Source of the DNA: Saccharomyces mikatae IFO 1815
Taxonomy: Eukaryota; Ascomycota; Saccharomycetes; Saccharomycetales; Saccharomycetaceae
DNA: 64,000 bases
Assembly (NCBI RefSeq): GCF_947241705.1
Contig: NC_079268.1
Location: 868,001 to 932,000, forward strand
Reading direction: 5' to 3'
In this document: one piece after another, positions 40,158 to 50,246 of the stretch
Position numbering within the stretch: the stretch's first letter is position 1
How the letters are laid out: every line of letters starts with the position of its first letter
Program-made: the position numbers and the translations under genes
Notes under the pieces: generated by a model
Told to the model about the DNA's origin: nothing
What the model saw: only the letters and a program-made list of their open reading frames with translations
Database searches by the model: none

Positions 40158-43100
40158 TTGTGGAAAAGTGGCTACGAGAAAGAACAGTGCCGTGTCAAGA
40201 TGGGTTCGTCCGGTTCAAAGTCGACCACAGCAACTACCACATCCCATAGTAGGACAACTACCACCAGTAGTACAAGTAAAAAAAGCTCTACGAGTAGTAC
40301 ATCTACTTCAATCTCGGAAATTGTTGTAAGCAGTTCTAGTACATTGGTGTCTTCTGTTATACCCGCAGTTACTTCTAGCTCATCTCTCTCTTCTGATACA
40401 ATTGCTTCAATTCTTTCGTCGGAGTCTCTAGCTTCCATTTTTTCTTCTCTTTCATACACATCACCTATTACTACCACTACATCGACCAATAATATCGAAT
40501 TATCATCCGTTAGCCCTTCAAGTGTATATAGTGCGCCTTCATCCACCGTTAAATCCTCCGATTATATTATAGCCACCAGCTCCATAGGCGAAAGTACTAG
40601 CCAAACATCATCCCTGAAAATCAGTCCATCAGGTGTAAGTGCTTCATCTTCAGAACCATTGAAAACGTCATCCGTCCTAGAATCATCTAGTTTAACTTCT
40701 GATACAACCGTGATTACATCACTGTCATTCTCCTTGACAGACTCTCAAAGTATTTCCACCACGTTGACTGAGCCTTCATCCTCCACAAAAACAAGCTCTT
40801 CCGGACTGGTTGTTACATCTGCCAGCGCTGTCGGCTCTGAAAGTGATATGTATGATTTCTCGAGGGCAATATCCAGCTCTACTACCTCAACCGCTTTGAC
40901 ATCTTCCACTTCATCGACAGCTTCCAGTCTGCCAACGTCTGAAGCTTCTATCTTGACGCCCTCTAGTGTCTACACTTCTGAAGTTTCATCACACATTACT
41001 AGTTCGACACTTTCTGAATCTCTACCAAATATCTCTGCAGCTTCATCAACCACCTCGACTTTAAAAACTTCTGATGCCGCACCTGCTACGTCAAGTTCCA
41101 TTACTACAGTAGCCTCGTCTGTAAATTACAGATTGACAGCCTCTAGTGCGCCATTCGTAAGAAATACAACGATTGAAAACTCTTTATCAACAAGTTCCAG
41201 TACGATCGCCTGTACCAGACCACCAGCAACATCTACTTTACAGACTTCTGATACCGCATCTGCTATTTCAAGTTCTGTTAATACAGTAGCCTCTTCTATA
41301 ACCTCTACCTCGACTCCCTCTAGTGTCTACACTTCCGAAGCTTCATCACACATTACTAGTTCGACACTTTCTGAATCTCTACCAAATATCTCTGCAGTTT
41401 CATCAACCACCTTGACTTTAGAAACTTCTGATGCCGCACCTGCTACGTCAAGTTCCATTACTACAGTAGCCTCGTCTGTAAATTACAGATTGACAGCCTC
41501 TAGTGCGCCATTCGTAAGAAATACAACGATTGAAAACTCTTTATCAACAAGTTCCAGTACGATCGCCTGTACCAGACCACCAGCAACATCTACTTTACAG
41601 ACTTCTGATACCGCATCTGCTATTTCAAGTTCTGTTAATACAGTAGCCTCTTCTATAACCTCTACCTCGACTCCCTCTAGTGTCTACACTTCCGAAGCTT
41701 CATCACACATTACTAGTTCGACACTTTCTGAATCTCTACCAAATATCTCTGCAGTTTCATCAACCACCTTGACTTTAGAAACTTCTGATGCCGCACCTGC
41801 TACGTCAAGTTCCATTACTACAGTAGCCTCGTCTGTAAATTACAGATTGACAGCCTCTAGTGCGCCATTCGTAAGAAATACAACGATTGAAAACTCTTCA
41901 TCAACAAGTTCCAGTACGATCGCCTCTACCAGACCATCAGCCACATCTACTTTACAGACTTCTGATATCGTATCTGTTACTTCAAGTTCTGTTAACACAG
42001 TAGCCTCCTTTACAACCTCTACCTCGACTCCCTCTAATGTGTCATTCGTAAGAAATTCATCGATTGCAAGCTCTTCATCAGCAGGTTCCAGTTCGGCAGC
42101 CTCCAACATATCATCATCCCTATCTAGCTCGTTTATCGAAGCTTCATCCAGTAGTTCTAGCTTAGCTACTTTCAAAATCTCTTCCAATTTCCCTAACCCG
42201 ACTAGTTCAAATATAGGATTCGTCAATAGTTCGATCGTTGCAAGTTCTTCATTGATTTCCACCCGATCAACTACTTCTAGAGTTCTATCAACCGCATCTA
42301 GCATGATTCCTTCCGAAAGGACAATCGCGTCTAGTATTACCACATCTAGCGCAAAGTTCTTGAATAATACTGGCACCGCTAGCTCATTGTCAGCAGTCTC
42401 TACTGTGAGTACTTCCAGTGTACCACCAGCCACTTTTAGTTCTGTTAGCTCAGATTCTTTTTTGACCGCCACCAATGCCCCATTTGTAAGTAAATCGACT
42501 ATCGGTAGCTCATCATTAACAGATTCTAAATTTGTCACCCTTAAGACTTCGACAATTATTTCTGAAACTCCTTCAACCATTTCTGGTATGGCCAATAGTG
42601 CTCCATTTGTAAGCCATTCAACTATAGCTAGTTCTTCGCCAGGCGTGGTAGATTTAAGTACCGACTTTGAATCACCGTCCTCCAGTTCAGCTACTGTAAG
42701 TAAACTAATAGTAAGTGGCGATACCAGCCCTTCATTAGCAGTCAGTAGTTTAGCTACTTCCATAGTCCCATCAGCAACATCCACTGCACAAAATCTAACC
42801 AATTCGACCACTTCAGGCTCCGTTTTAGCCGCTCGTAGCATCTCTACCTTTAAAAACTCGTCTGCAGCTTCTACAATTGGTACATCTATTCTTAATCCCA
42901 TCACTTTCGTTTCCACTTTATCTCCGATATTCACTCAAACTACAAGTGTCTCTGATGGTACAACTGTTCTATCTACTGATAAAAGAGTTAAAACACTAAC
43001 CTCAACAGCAAACTGTGGTAGTTACAGTTTCTCTTCCAACACCACTAAAACAAAAATCGAAAGCAAGGAAAATACTGTAACAGCGACCATAACAAGTTGT

Positions 43101-43817
43101 TCAGGAGGTTGCACCAAAAGTAAAAACTCAAGCACATTTACGACTAGAACAGATCATAATGCTTCTACTTTCACTACTTGCCCAGAAAGAGGAGCAACGT
43201 CAACCATGAGTGGAAATGGAAAGAAGACCAACACTACCATTAGCTTAGGCAACGGTGCCACATTCACGTCTTCGAAAGGTTTCAGAGGCGTATCTACTCC
43301 TCAGGAATCTCCAAATATTGCTTCAGAATCAGAAATCATAAGGGGCTCATCAACTGTTACAGTGGAAGAGACATCATCAGCAACCAAGGTTAGGGGAGGC
43401 GTACCTGTTGAAGGGACAAATGGTTCATCAACAACCCAGGTTACGGGAAGCGCATCAGTTGAAGGAACGAAAAAGAAATTGAATGAAACTTCAGAGGATA
43501 TATCAATGTATAAGGCAACTAAAAATGCATCAACTACCTCAAAATCTTCAACTGGAAGTCCAGTTGGCAGAGGTGAAACTACGCTTCAAACGATAAAGGT
43601 TTCAAGCAAAAAGCCAATGTCAAAATCACAACTAGTCTCATCCACCAAAAAGGCAACCAAGTCTACTACAAAACCTACCACACCTATTCACGGAACATCT
43701 TTATCCACTACACAAACAACAGTGCCTGCAGTTATCACGACGGAGGAAAATGCTGGTGTGCCCTTGGATATGAACATAAAAGTTTTTGCTATTGGTGCTA
43801 TTGTCTTGTTTGCTTAG
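40158..43817 (+). CDS. YMR317W: YMR317W-type serine/threonine-rich mucin-like protein
   Basis: Function unknown. The protein has 1219 residues (1205 if translation starts at the second ATG, 40200, MGSSGSKST), more than half of them Ser, Thr or Ala, and resembles a heavily O-glycosylated wall or surface protein. S. cerevisiae YMR317W is about 1140 residues. The middle has three tandem 119-residue repeats (see repeat). The last part (from about 950) has different composition, with Cys residues (CPERGAT, CSGGCTKSK) and lysine-rich stretches. The end DMNIKVFAIGAIVLFA is a short hydrophobic tail like a GPI signal, yet I see no N-terminal signal peptide, so cell-surface placement is uncertain. ADH6 follows on the opposite strand. 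Confidence 0.88.
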   Translation: MWKSGYEKEQCRVKMGSSGSKSTTATTTSHSRTTTTSSTSKKSSTSSTSTSISEIVVSSSSTLVSSVIPAVTSSSSLSSDTIASILSSESLASIFSSLSYTSPITTTTSTNNIELSSVSPSSVYSAPSSTVKSSDYIIATSSIGESTSQTSSLKISPSGVSASSSEPLKTSSVLESSSLTSDTTVITSLSFSLTDSQSISTTLTEPSSSTKTSSSGLVVTSASAVGSESDMYDFSRAISSSTTSTALTSSTSSTASSLPTSEASILTPSSVYTSEVSSHITSSTLSESLPNISAASSTTSTLKTSDAAPATSSSITTVASSVNYRLTASSAPFVRNTTIENSLSTSSSTIACTRPPATSTLQTSDTASAISSSVNTVASSITSTSTPSSVYTSEASSHITSSTLSESLPNISAVSSTTLTLETSDAAPATSSSITTVASSVNYRLTASSAPFVRNTTIENSLSTSSSTIACTRPPATSTLQTSDTASAISSSVNTVASSITSTSTPSSVYTSEASSHITSSTLSESLPNISAVSSTTLTLETSDAAPATSSSITTVASSVNYRLTASSAPFVRNTTIENSSSTSSSTIASTRPSATSTLQTSDIVSVTSSSVNTVASFTTSTSTPSNVSFVRNSSIASSSSAGSSSAASNISSSLSSSFIEASSSSSSLATFKISSNFPNPTSSNIGFVNSSIVASSSLISTRSTTSRVLSTASSMIPSERTIASSITTSSAKFLNNTGTASSLSAVSTVSTSSVPPATFSSVSSDSFLTATNAPFVSKSTIGSSSLTDSKFVTLKTSTIISETPSTISGMANSAPFVSHSTIASSSPGVVDLSTDFESPSSSSATVSKLIVSGDTSPSLAVSSLATSIVPSATSTAQNLTNSTTSGSVLAARSISTFKNSSAASTIGTSILNPITFVSTLSPIFTQTTSVSDGTTVLSTDKRVKTLTSTANCGSYSFSSNTTKTKIESKENTVTATITSCSGGCTKSKNSSTFTTRTDHNASTFTTCPERGATSTMSGNGKKTNTTISLGNGATFTSSKGFRGVSTPQESPNIASESEIIRGSSTVTVEETSSATKVRGGVPVEGTNGSSTTQVTGSASVEGTKKKLNETSEDISMYKATKNASTTSKSSTGSPVGRGETTLQTIKVSSKKPMSKSQLVSSTKKATKSTTKPTTPIHGTSLSTTQTTVPAVITTEENAGVPLDMNIKVFAIGAIVLFA
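40959..42029 (+). repeat. Three tandem 357-base repeats in YMR317W
   Basis: Units begin at CCCTCTAGTG at 40959, 41316 and 41673, with a broken fourth unit at 42030 (CCCTCTAATG). Each encodes 119 residues, including YTSEASSHITSS, LESL-type Ser/Thr blocks and APFVRNTTIENS. Units two and three are nearly identical over most of their length, while the first unit differs at its left end and the third at its right end. Confidence 0.95.
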
Positions 43818-44121
43818 TAGTATCAAAATATGTCCGATACCCTAAACATGCACCATTTTATAATTGTATGAGTAGGTCCTCCTTTTGACCTTAAAGGTGT
43901 TTGCCTGGTGAAGAGAAAATGAGAAAAATGAAAAAAAATTCCTTGTACGAATTGTTAGAATTTAAATAATACTTTGTAACCATAGAAAACTTATTTTTAA
44001 TGTATCTTATACCGAGTAAAACTGTACTTGTATATACAGAGCCAAAAGAAGGCATAATTAAAAAAAAAGGGCTAACTCACGATAAGTCTAATAAAGACAG
44101 AAGCTCCTAAAGCATTAAAGT
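43818..44121. other. Convergent gap YMR317W / ADH6
   Basis: About 300 bases of 3' flank of two convergent genes, AT-rich with A runs (near 43931 and 44060). No gene or RNA seen. Confidence 0.5.
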
Positions 44122-45204
44122 CTAGTTTGTAAATTCCTTATCGTAGTCGATCAAAGTAAACCTGTATCTAACATCACCCCTTTCCATCCTCTCAAGGGCT
44201 TCGTGAACACCAGCTTCACCAACTGGCAATGTTTCTACCCAAACTTTGATATTTTTTTCGGAGACCAGTGCCAGAAGTTGTTTCAATTCTTTGATGGATC
44301 CTAATGCACTATAAGAAATGGAAACAGCCTTTAAGCCATATGGCTTTAACGTCAACATTTCATGTTGTTCGGGTATGGAAATAGAGACAATTCTACCACC
44401 AACCTTCATGGCCTTTGGCATAATGTTAAAATCAATATCGGTTAGGGACGAAGCACAAACTACAATCAAGTCGAAGGTGTCAAAATATTTTTCACCCCAG
44501 TCTCCTTCTTCCAATGTCGCAATATAGTGGTCGGCACCCATCTTAATTGCATCCTCCTTCTTCTTTGAAGAACGAGAAATAACATATGTCTCCGCCCCCA
44601 TGGCTTTGGAAATTAATGTACCCATACTACCGATACCACCAAGACCGACTATACCAACTTTTTTACCTGGACCACACCCATTACGAACCAATGGAGAGTA
44701 TACGGTCAACCCACCACATAGCAATGGAGCGGCCAAATGAGATGGAACATTTTCTGGAATGGGGACGATAAAATGTTCATGAACTCTAACATAATTTGCA
44801 TAGCCACCCTGCGATATATAGCCGTCTTCGTATGGCTGGCTGTACGTGGTAACAAATTTGGTGCAGTATGGTTCGTTATCACTTTTACAACGGTCACACT
44901 CCAAGCAAGAAAACACTTGAGCACCTACACCGACACGCTGGCCGACTTTTAGCCCACTGTTAGACTTATCCCCCAATCTAACAACTTTACCAACTATTTC
45001 GTGACCAACGACTAAGGGCATCTTCATATTGCCCCAATGTCCAGCTGCACAATGGACATCACTGCCACAGACACCACATGCCTCGATCTTGATGTCGACA
45101 TCGTGATCGTAGAATGGCTTTGGATCGTATTTTGTCTTCTTTGGATTTTTCCAATCTTCATGTGATTGAATAGCGATACCTTCGAATTTTTCAGGATAGG
45201 ACAT
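44122..45204 (-). CDS. ADH6: Adh6, NADPH-dependent medium-chain (cinnamyl) alcohol dehydrogenase
   Basis: Zinc enzyme that reduces many aliphatic and aromatic aldehydes (fusel aldehydes, cinnamaldehyde, furfural derivatives) with NADPH. 360 residues, as in S. cerevisiae. Catalytic zinc ligands are Cys46 (GVCGSDVH) and His68-Glu69 (VVGHEI), with the third ligand in LLCGGLTVY. The structural zinc cysteines are in SCLECDRCKSDNEPYC (about 98-112). The nucleotide loop GLGGIGSMG is followed by SRSSKKKED, whose Ser-Arg and Lys suit the 2'-phosphate of NADP. The ATG is at 45202-45204. Same position as YMR318C, between YMR317W and FET4. Confidence 0.97.
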   Translation of the reverse strand: MSYPEKFEGIAIQSHEDWKNPKKTKYDPKPFYDHDVDIKIEACGVCGSDVHCAAGHWGNMKMPLVVGHEIVGKVVRLGDKSNSGLKVGQRVGVGAQVFSCLECDRCKSDNEPYCTKFVTTYSQPYEDGYISQGGYANYVRVHEHFIVPIPENVPSHLAAPLLCGGLTVYSPLVRNGCGPGKKVGIVGLGGIGSMGTLISKAMGAETYVISRSSKKKEDAIKMGADHYIATLEEGDWGEKYFDTFDLIVVCASSLTDIDFNIMPKAMKVGGRIVSISIPEQHEMLTLKPYGLKAVSISYSALGSIKELKQLLALVSEKNIKVWVETLPVGEAGVHEALERMERGDVRYRFTLIDYDKEFTN

Positions 45205-45772
45205 GCTGAAAATGATTCTTTCTTGTTGTTACCTTGAAAATCTTCCCTCAAAAAATGGATATACAAATCTCACCAATGCGGTAAATCAGATGAGATTGAC
45301 CGAACTTATACATTCTCAGCCTCGAGAACCGTCACTGCTATTTTTTCTTTTTGCCTTTCTTTTTCTCCTATATTGCCGTTCCATTTCCAGATGTGAAAAG
45401 TTGATAGTGGGAACATACGCTAAAAGCGGACATATAAAATGGAGCGGAGGAATCCTTAGTCAGCGAGAGATGCTCTTACTCTAGAAGCATAATTGTGTCA
45501 CAATTTATCACCGATTCGCCATTAAAGCATCAACTAAACACGTTTATGGGTGTACTGCTTATTACTACGTATCAATATAAAGGGTCTAGAGCCTCAGAGA
45601 CAGAAACAAAATCCCGGAAACGAAGGAGGGGTACTTATACAAACTAATTAACAGATCCAAGATCGATGGTTACTACCTTCGTCAGAAATTCCTTGAACCT
45701 TTTTTAGCGGCACTCAATTTGCTCATGAATAAGTAAAGTACTGTTTTCCACTAATTGGTGAATATTTAATAT
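45205..45772. promoter_or_regulatory. ADH6 promoter and FET4 3' region
   Basis: About 570 bases between two leftward genes. It should contain the ADH6 promoter at its left end and the FET4 terminator at its right. The frame at 45203-45484 overlaps the ADH6 start antisense and is not believed. No specific operator recognised. Confidence 0.5.
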
Positions 45773-47431
45773 CTATTTTTCCAACATCATAACATCGGGG
45801 AAACGAGTTTCCACATATGATAAAAGAATGCGCCTACGTGCGTACAAAGCCGTAACTTCCACTCTTCTTTGACGATCTGCCCAATTATGTGCTTGCAACA
45901 AAACAAGTAAGAAGAATTCTTCGATAATCATAGTTGGCGTGTTAGCGATCAATTGACCTGTTGTACTCCAACGAAGACCGGAAGCAACACAAATCAAACC
46001 AATGATGATCAGAACAGATACTAGAACACTCCATGGGGTTGAGCAGATCTTATTTATATACTGAGATGTTCTGTAACCAATAGTGTTAATTTGAGGTGGT
46101 TTTCCGGAAAACTCTTCGGGACATTCAATACCCAGTTCTTGAAACAATTCAAGGTCTTCTCTAGCCACATCAGAGTAGTTCTTCTCCTCGTGCTGAACAA
46201 TTCTGAAATACACTTCTCTTAGAACGAAACCGTCTAGAAACCCAACTAAACCTGTGTATGTACCGATAATCAACCACCAGTTATCGTTCCATTTCAATGG
46301 CGTACCAATACCAATCCAAGTAGCGAACACTGCAACGCCAATTATCACACCCACCCCAGTACCAATAATGTCGGCATACCAATCAATCATCTTTCTCCCG
46401 GTTGATCTTTTTTCAGATTCAATCGTAACAACTGGATGCGGCGTTTCAAAATCATTGAAATGCTTTCTTATACGATAGTCGATTTTTTCGTCCATTTCAA
46501 AGATACCGACTAAAAATTTTCCAGTGAAATAATCATGTCTGGCTCTAATGTTTTGTAAGAATGTGGTACAAATCAACAGGGAAACTGCGACAGCAGTGTT
46601 AATATACATTTGCCAGTTATCACTAAATTTTTTTAATCTTGGATTACTACCAGAAGTCTCTCCAGTGTAAGGTGGCGAGTTGCCTGCATCTTTTGGAATT
46701 GCACCGCAGCCTATCCAAACAAAAATACCTATCCAAAATATCACCATCGCTGAGATCGAACCCATATATTTGCTTGCTATATTCGATAAACGATCATACC
46801 AATTCTCCACGGGCAATTCTCCATTAATTTCCGATAAGTCTATATGCTTTTCAATGGAACCCACTTCATTAGCTTCAACTGTACATTCTGCTTTCTCTTC
46901 CTGTGGAGACCTTCTTGTTAAATAGTTCTTGAAGGAAATCAATCTCGACTTCAATCTACCACAGATCAAAATTTGCTCATGTGTGCTCATCAGTTGTTGT
47001 CTCATTAATAGCGTGTCCCAAACATAACTTTGAATCGATTGACCGTCCTGCATAACCACTTGCCAATTAAAAGGTGCATTGTAAACAATACCGATAACTA
47101 TCCAAATTATAAGGATGATCCAAACGATGAAAAAAACAATTTGTGAACCAGCCACCCGCACTAAAAAGTCTAAGGATTTATCTGTGAAACCTTTACTTAA
47201 CCCAGTGAAACCTTTACTAGTAAAGATTGCACCAGTTTCAGTTAGATCCACATTACATAATTCGTCATCAGTACTTTCATCGCTATTGCTAATAACTCTG
47301 ACGATATCATCGTTCTTGTAATCTTTGGAATCGCCAAAATCTTCATATTGTTTATGATTAACGGTAGGCGCTCTATGGTGAACATCAGGCCTAGCACCTG
47401 GATTGCCGAAAAACTCCGAAACTTTTCCCAT
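45773..47431 (-). CDS. FET4: Fet4, low-affinity Fe(II) / Cu / Zn plasma-membrane transporter
   Basis: Low-affinity importer of ferrous iron, also taking copper, zinc and cadmium. 552 residues, as in S. cerevisiae. Several membrane spans are visible: about 92-114 (IVFFIVWIILIIWIVIGIVY), 221-240, 275-293, 355-375, 383-400 and two in the last quarter (SVLVSVLIIIGLICVASGL, IIEEFFLLVLLQAHNW). The N-terminal 80 residues are hydrophilic with the usual MGKVSEFFGNPGARPDVHHRAP start. The ATG is at 47429-47431. Last gene of the block with conserved chromosome XIII synteny. An Aft1-type site lies upstream. Confidence 0.97.
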   Translation of the reverse strand: MGKVSEFFGNPGARPDVHHRAPTVNHKQYEDFGDSKDYKNDDIVRVISNSDESTDDELCNVDLTETGAIFTSKGFTGLSKGFTDKSLDFLVRVAGSQIVFFIVWIILIIWIVIGIVYNAPFNWQVVMQDGQSIQSYVWDTLLMRQQLMSTHEQILICGRLKSRLISFKNYLTRRSPQEEKAECTVEANEVGSIEKHIDLSEINGELPVENWYDRLSNIASKYMGSISAMVIFWIGIFVWIGCGAIPKDAGNSPPYTGETSGSNPRLKKFSDNWQMYINTAVAVSLLICTTFLQNIRARHDYFTGKFLVGIFEMDEKIDYRIRKHFNDFETPHPVVTIESEKRSTGRKMIDWYADIIGTGVGVIIGVAVFATWIGIGTPLKWNDNWWLIIGTYTGLVGFLDGFVLREVYFRIVQHEEKNYSDVAREDLELFQELGIECPEEFSGKPPQINTIGYRTSQYINKICSTPWSVLVSVLIIIGLICVASGLRWSTTGQLIANTPTMIIEEFFLLVLLQAHNWADRQRRVEVTALYARRRILLSYVETRFPDVMMLEK

Positions 47432-50246
47432 AATTAGATCAATGAAGGTGTAACAATGGGATGCCCTATTAGAATTTCTATAACTGCTCCCTTTCTCCGT
47501 ATATCAGGTACTAATAACGGATAATGAAAGAAATTTGCTCGAAGTTTTGCAAATAGTCGAGTTCATGAATATATTTATACAAACAACAATACCCAAATAA
47601 AGAGTATGCAATCGAAAATATTGATGGATATTGAACCAAGGGGTGCAATTAAAAAGGCTACTACCAAGAAAATTCAAGACCAGTAATATTCTATAGATTT
47701 TTTTGCCTTTTTTTTTTTTCGTTTGAGAAAAATGCTGCATTCTAAAAAGACTCAGCAAAAGTGCTCATGACCTTATAAGTTCCAAGAGCAACCCCTCGGG
47801 CAATAAAAAAAAGACGCCAACGCTAATGGCAACGCTGCATAACCTGCACACACCGCATAAAACCCTAGCACATTGTACATCTGTAATATTCATGCCCCAA
47901 TGAAACTCGAGATCTTTCAACTTTTGCCGAATGGTTAACCTATGAGAGCTGCAGACTTTTACTACTACAATACAGGACCCTAAGGGCCTCGCTAAAACAA
48001 ATCACTATGCACGCTTATATAATTACTCGAATTAGACATAGGAAAAGTCCTATTGCGACATATTATAGGCACGCTAAAATGGTGTATTTAGCACTAGTTA
48101 CAAATCTAGAAGCCCGTAACCTAGTACACAATACTAGAGAAGTGCTGATAACCATAAGTTCATTCTTCGTACATGCAGGCTTTAGGGGGTTATTGTTTAT
48201 GAACAATAGAAAAATGCCAGATGAAGCTCCGTCATTTGCACAGTTTCCTCGGGCGAAGTATAAAGAGTACCAAAGTGCACCCGTTTTCGAACAACAGTCT
48301 CTTTCAACAAGGAAAAAAAAGAAACAAAGGACAATGTAATTTTAAAAGTACGCAAGGTGTAATATGATTCCATTAACGGGAGTGGCGAAGGACATTGTGA
48401 GAAAGGTTAGCGTAGATATTTGCTCATATGCAAGGAAACTAACAAACTTACAATGCCATAACCATGTACCCAATGTATAGGATTAAGATGATGTTCCACT
48501 TGAACAAAGAGTTCGAAGAAAAATTCTGTAGGTACATTTTTCTTATTGGCGTATTTTTACTGGGACATTTGTACATGTGGCGGAGCATAGCGACACCTAA
48601 ACAGTTCGTAGAAACAGAAAGCATTATTTTTATGAGCTACTCTACTCATTGCAGGAAACTTATTTCTGCTCTTTTCCAAACATTATAGTTGTGCTACACC
48701 CAGCGTAAAGATCTTGGTTTAAACTTTGAAATATTTTAAGTGGAGGAGGAAAAACATGATCCAGGGTATCTTTTCTCTGCTACTTGGTGTTTTAGGGTGC
48801 GTTGCTAAACTACGAGTTAAGCGTAGTGGTCACATATTTCCAGTGAACGTGCTCATTTAGTGCCTGAAAATTCGAAATTTGAATTCTTGACGTTCGTTTG
48901 TATGGCTTCTGTGAAGAATCGTTTTTCACTCTTAAACCTTAAATAATGCGTGCCACGCATGTATTAGATTTAAATTATTTATTAGTTGTGACTTCCAGGT
49001 TGCACCTCTATCCTTATAATAACCCATATGCTTCTATCAGATATTGCCTAACATTTCGTAGTTCCGCGTCGTGTTCACTTCAACCTCATTGCCGTTTTAG
49101 TTCTATTCAAAGAAAATACTAGTCCACGTTGGGCTAGTTCTTACAAGTCACTGCCCTGTTATTACATCCAGCATTAAAAGCAAAGAAACAAATTTCCAAG
49201 GTTCTTAGTGAGTGGTCGTGCAAAAAATTGACAATTTCCTTATTGGGCCCTACAAAGAAGACATTGATCGCCCAAGACTGCATTTTCTCGTGGCCAGCTA
49301 ATCCACGAGAAAGGACCTCGATACATTATAAATATGTTCTTAATGGAGGGTTCTTAAAGTTTACTTGAGATTACACATTTTAGTATAACACCGATCAACA
49401 ACATCTTGATATAGTAACCTGCCTTTTAACCCTCTCAAGTAAATGTCCAAAACTAATTGTTCCTGAGGGTACCTATTCTTTCACGAAAAGAATGGCCGAA
49501 CTCAACTTATTTTGAAGATGTACATTCACTTTCAAGTTAAAGTTACCTATTGCGATGTTGCGCCACTGATATTTCACAAGGGCTCGTTCTCTTTTCGTAG
49601 ACCTGCAGTCGGAAAGCCTGACGAGGTAGCAATGGTTTTCTGTAACAACGCTCAGTAGTACCTGTTATTTCTGCAACAACAAGGACTAGTAAATTAGTAG
49701 TAACAAGATTCTGGAGAAACTGGATATTGCTGTGGTGTGATATATATAATTACGGCTAGCGCAGAGCGTTCTTTGCCAATAAGTCATTAACTAGAGTATC
49801 AAATACAGTGTTTGGATAGCTTATGTCTTTTACGCCAGTAACATTGATTCTACAACATTTACAATATCAACGACAGCAAATGTAGGCCAAGAGTAGCTGC
49901 TCACTTAAGGTACGTTGCGGCAACGTTTCAGTAAGGATCAGTCATGACTACCAGATTGCACAGAGGCACTGATAAGCTATCTCCTATTTCCGTTATACTT
50001 GTGTACATTCTAAGTCTCCATCAGATAAACTATTGGTTGAGCTCCCATGGACTACAAGAGAACGTTACGTTTGCTAGTTTTTTAGTCCGCCAAGTGTGCA
50101 GGAAACTCTTCTCGTTTCATAAGTACGGTGGAGGCAATGAAGCATGGTTATTGGACTCTATAAATTATTAACTAAAATGAAGCGCTGCTTCTTAGCATAT
50201 ATATGTATGGATATCACTGAGAAATTCGCAGCTTATATAAGGACAG
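47432..50246. other. Gene-poor 2.8 kb between FET4 and the SAM4/SAM3 pair (arm-to-subtelomere junction)
   Basis: Beyond the FET4 promoter I find no gene I can support. Frames of 110 codons (48007-48339), 74 codons (48464-48688) and 75 codons (49944-50171) are open but have no family features I recognise. The 74-codon one has one hydrophobic stretch (FLIGVFLLGHLYM). In S. cerevisiae the matching position holds dubious YMR320W and the small YMR321C. No LTR, tRNA, X/Y' or TG-rich repeat is visible. Confidence 0.6.
47641..47647 (-). promoter_or_regulatory. Aft1-type iron-response element upstream of FET4
   Basis: GGGTGCA here is TGCACCC on the minus strand, the core of the Aft1/Aft2 consensus (YRCACCCR), 210 bases upstream of the FET4 ATG and in its orientation. 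The S. cerevisiae FET4 promoter is known to respond to Aft1. A second TGCACCC on the other strand at 48276-48282 is 845 bases away. Confidence 0.65.

Noticed and set aside
41840-42934. 364-codon frame on the minus strand inside YMR317W
   Set aside because: It is the mirror of a Ser/Thr repeat region: low-complexity Val/Leu/Glu sequence without a domain, fully inside a gene whose forward frame is longer and has family support.
47770-47780. ACCTTATAAGT upstream of FET4 as a Zap1 zinc-response element
   Set aside because: It departs from ACCTTNAAGGT at two positions in the right half, so I do not call it.
48007-48339. 110-codon plus-strand frame upstream of FET4
   Set aside because: No recognisable motif or family. 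It may match dubious YMR320W by position, but I cannot support it as a gene.
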